Below are positions 62,728 through 64,000 of a DNA stretch of 64,000 bases, piece by piece (the first letter of the stretch is position 1; every line of letters begins with the position of its first letter). Under the pieces are notes generated by a model. It saw only the letters and a list, made by a program, of their open reading frames with translations. It did no database searches and was not told where the DNA came from. Made by a program: the position numbers and the translations under genes. This stretch comes from Melitaea cinxia (taxonomy: Eukaryota > Arthropoda > Insecta > Lepidoptera > Nymphalidae), in contig NC_059422.1 in assembly GCF_905220565.1 (NCBI RefSeq), positions 8,080,272 to 8,144,271 of the forward strand, written 5' to 3'.

Positions 62728-64000
62728 AACAATCAATGTGCTGCTGATGCTTTTTCTTACCACGATTTATTATATCTATCCTACAAAACCAAACCTCCTA
62801 AGCTTAAATCAAGAATTCTTCTGCAGCGTAGTTTTGGTGGAATGGATGTGGAACAACTGCGGAGGGATGCAGCTGAGATTGATTGGACTGCAGTTTACGA
62901 TGCAGGTACAATTGACAGCCAGGTAGCTATTTTCAGCTCTCTGCTAACACAACTTTACGATATTCACGCACCCATTCGACCAGTAAGAATAAAACATCTA
63001 CCTGCCCCATGGATTACACCCGAGATTAAAAAATTGCAGGAAAAAAAAGTTCGTGCTAAGTCGCGGTACAGACTGAATAACAGTGAGGCTAATAGAGAGG
63101 TATACGTAAAGGCTCGGAATCACTGTAATAGGGTGTGTAGAGATGCACATCGTCGCCATATCCACAAATCTGTCATCGAAGAAGAAGATTCTAGCAAAGT
63201 CTGGAATTTTCTTAAATCTCTTGGAATTGGCAAAGCGCGTTTGGATAATAGTTCTCAAAATCTTAATCTTGACGAGTTAAATCTCCACTTCTCTTCGTCT
63301 GTTGCCATAGATAGTGCAACTAAAGTCCATACAAGAAATCAACTTTCAGCTTTGTCAGTTCCTGATTCTCCCATTTTCTTTCTTGATCAGCTTTCTGAAT
63401 GTGATGTTAAGAAGAATATATTAGCAATTACTTCAAATTCCGCTGGTTCTGATAGCATTAGTCGGAAAATGATCATTCCTCTCCTTGATATACTAACACC
63501 GATAATTACATCCATTTTTAATACTTCCATCTCTACCTGCACTTTTCCATCAGTGTGGAAAGATGCTGAAATTGTACCTCTCCCAAAAAAAACTAATCCG
63601 TCGTCCTTATCCGAATATCGTCCTATTTCCATCCTCCCTTTTCTGTCCAAAGCACTCGAACGGCTTGTGCGTCAACAGCTCAGCAGCTTCCTTTTGAAAC
63701 ACCGACTGTTGAATCCCATGCAATCCGGTTTTCGCCCAGGTCACAGTACGACTACTGCGCTTGTAAAAATAACGGATGATATACGATCAAATATGGAAAA
63801 CCAACAGGTCACGATATTAACGTTACTCGATTTTAGTAACGCCTTTAATACCGTGGACTTTGATATACTATGTGATATTTTACGTTCTCTTAACATATAT
63901 CCTGAGGTTGCTGATTGGTTTCTTAGTTACTTGCAGGGTCACCGGCAGCGAGTTAAATTGAATGACTCATACTCCAATTGGTCAATGGTCAATACCGGTG
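62728..64000 (+). CDS. LINE ORF2 (endonuclease C-terminus, linker, reverse transcriptase), 5'-truncated and cut by window end
   Basis: An open frame of 424 codons follows an in-frame TAA at 62725. It opens with A-D-A-F-S-Y-H-D-L-L-Y-L-S-Y-K, the end of the APE-type endonuclease (catalytic H-D-L), and L-L-Q-R-S-F-G-G-M-D-V. Next comes the basic linker P-W-I-T-P-E-I-K-K-L-Q-E-K-K-V-R-A-K. The RT domain shows N-S-A-G-S-D-S-I-S, V-P-L-P-K-K, Y-R-P-I-S-I-L-P, S-G-F-R-P-G-H-S-T-T-T-A-L and L-L-D-F-S-N-A-F-N-T-V-D with the first catalytic Asp at about 63829. The second catalytic block lies beyond the window. This is a CR1/jockey-superfamily type protein acting in target-primed reverse transcription. 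The 5' end was lost on insertion, right after a SINE. No stops or frameshifts are seen, so the copy is young. Confidence 0.88.

Overview
The window looks like a repeat-dense, AT-rich intergenic or intronic stretch from a lepidopteran (butterfly or moth) nuclear genome. The evidence is the repeats: RTE-type LINE 3' ends ending in a Y-V-Q-Q-W-T peptide with GAT-repeat tails, SINEs with a tRNA-like head and an RTE-like tail, several non-autonomous Helitron families (TC at the 5' end, CTAG at the 3' end), and a very abundant short element whose two ends carry AACCGACTTCAA in inverted orientation. The species cannot be named from the sequence. No tRNA, rRNA, CRISPR array or operon was found, and no conserved multi-exon host gene was recognised.

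Region 1-24 kb is sparse: old Helitron, SINE and LINE remnants, an hAT-like MITE with a perfect 8-bp target duplication (4494-4674), three PBS-like motifs identical in style to the 3' end of tRNA-Lys (about 12.7, 14.6 and 20.1 kb), a possible nuclear-receptor DR4 site (16.8 kb), a MITE nested inside another repeat (21.9-22.3 kb), a SINE-derived minisatellite (23.7 kb), and two or three weak candidates for host exons (1.7, 10.9 and 20.8-21.1 kb).

Region 24-48 kb is a dense mosaic of transposons inserted beside and inside one another: nested copies of the AACCGACTTC element, RTE-derived elements with target duplications, LINE 3' ends in both orientations, complete Helitrons, and one Helitron copy carrying a perfect 31-bp-arm palindrome that a sister copy lacks.

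Region 48.6-54.2 kb is the highlight. A single uninterrupted 977-codon gene lies between imperfect terminal inverted repeats and clusters of GATCAGG-type motifs, including a 28-bp-arm hairpin. The whole unit splits an older repeat. The protein has a basic N-terminus, a coiled coil, cysteine clusters, an RNase-H-like acidic core and a C-terminal all-cysteine PHD-like finger. It reads as an autonomous DNA transposon whose superfamily I cannot fix with confidence.

Region 54-64 kb holds more Helitron and SINE copies, an internally deleted hAT element with an 8-bp target duplication and transposase remnants (57363-58338), an R1-like LINE tail on the minus strand, and, at the right edge, a 5'-truncated LINE with a long open endonuclease/reverse-transcriptase frame that continues past the window. 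The only clearly intact coding frames are therefore those of mobile elements. The rest is decayed copies and unassigned AT-rich sequence.
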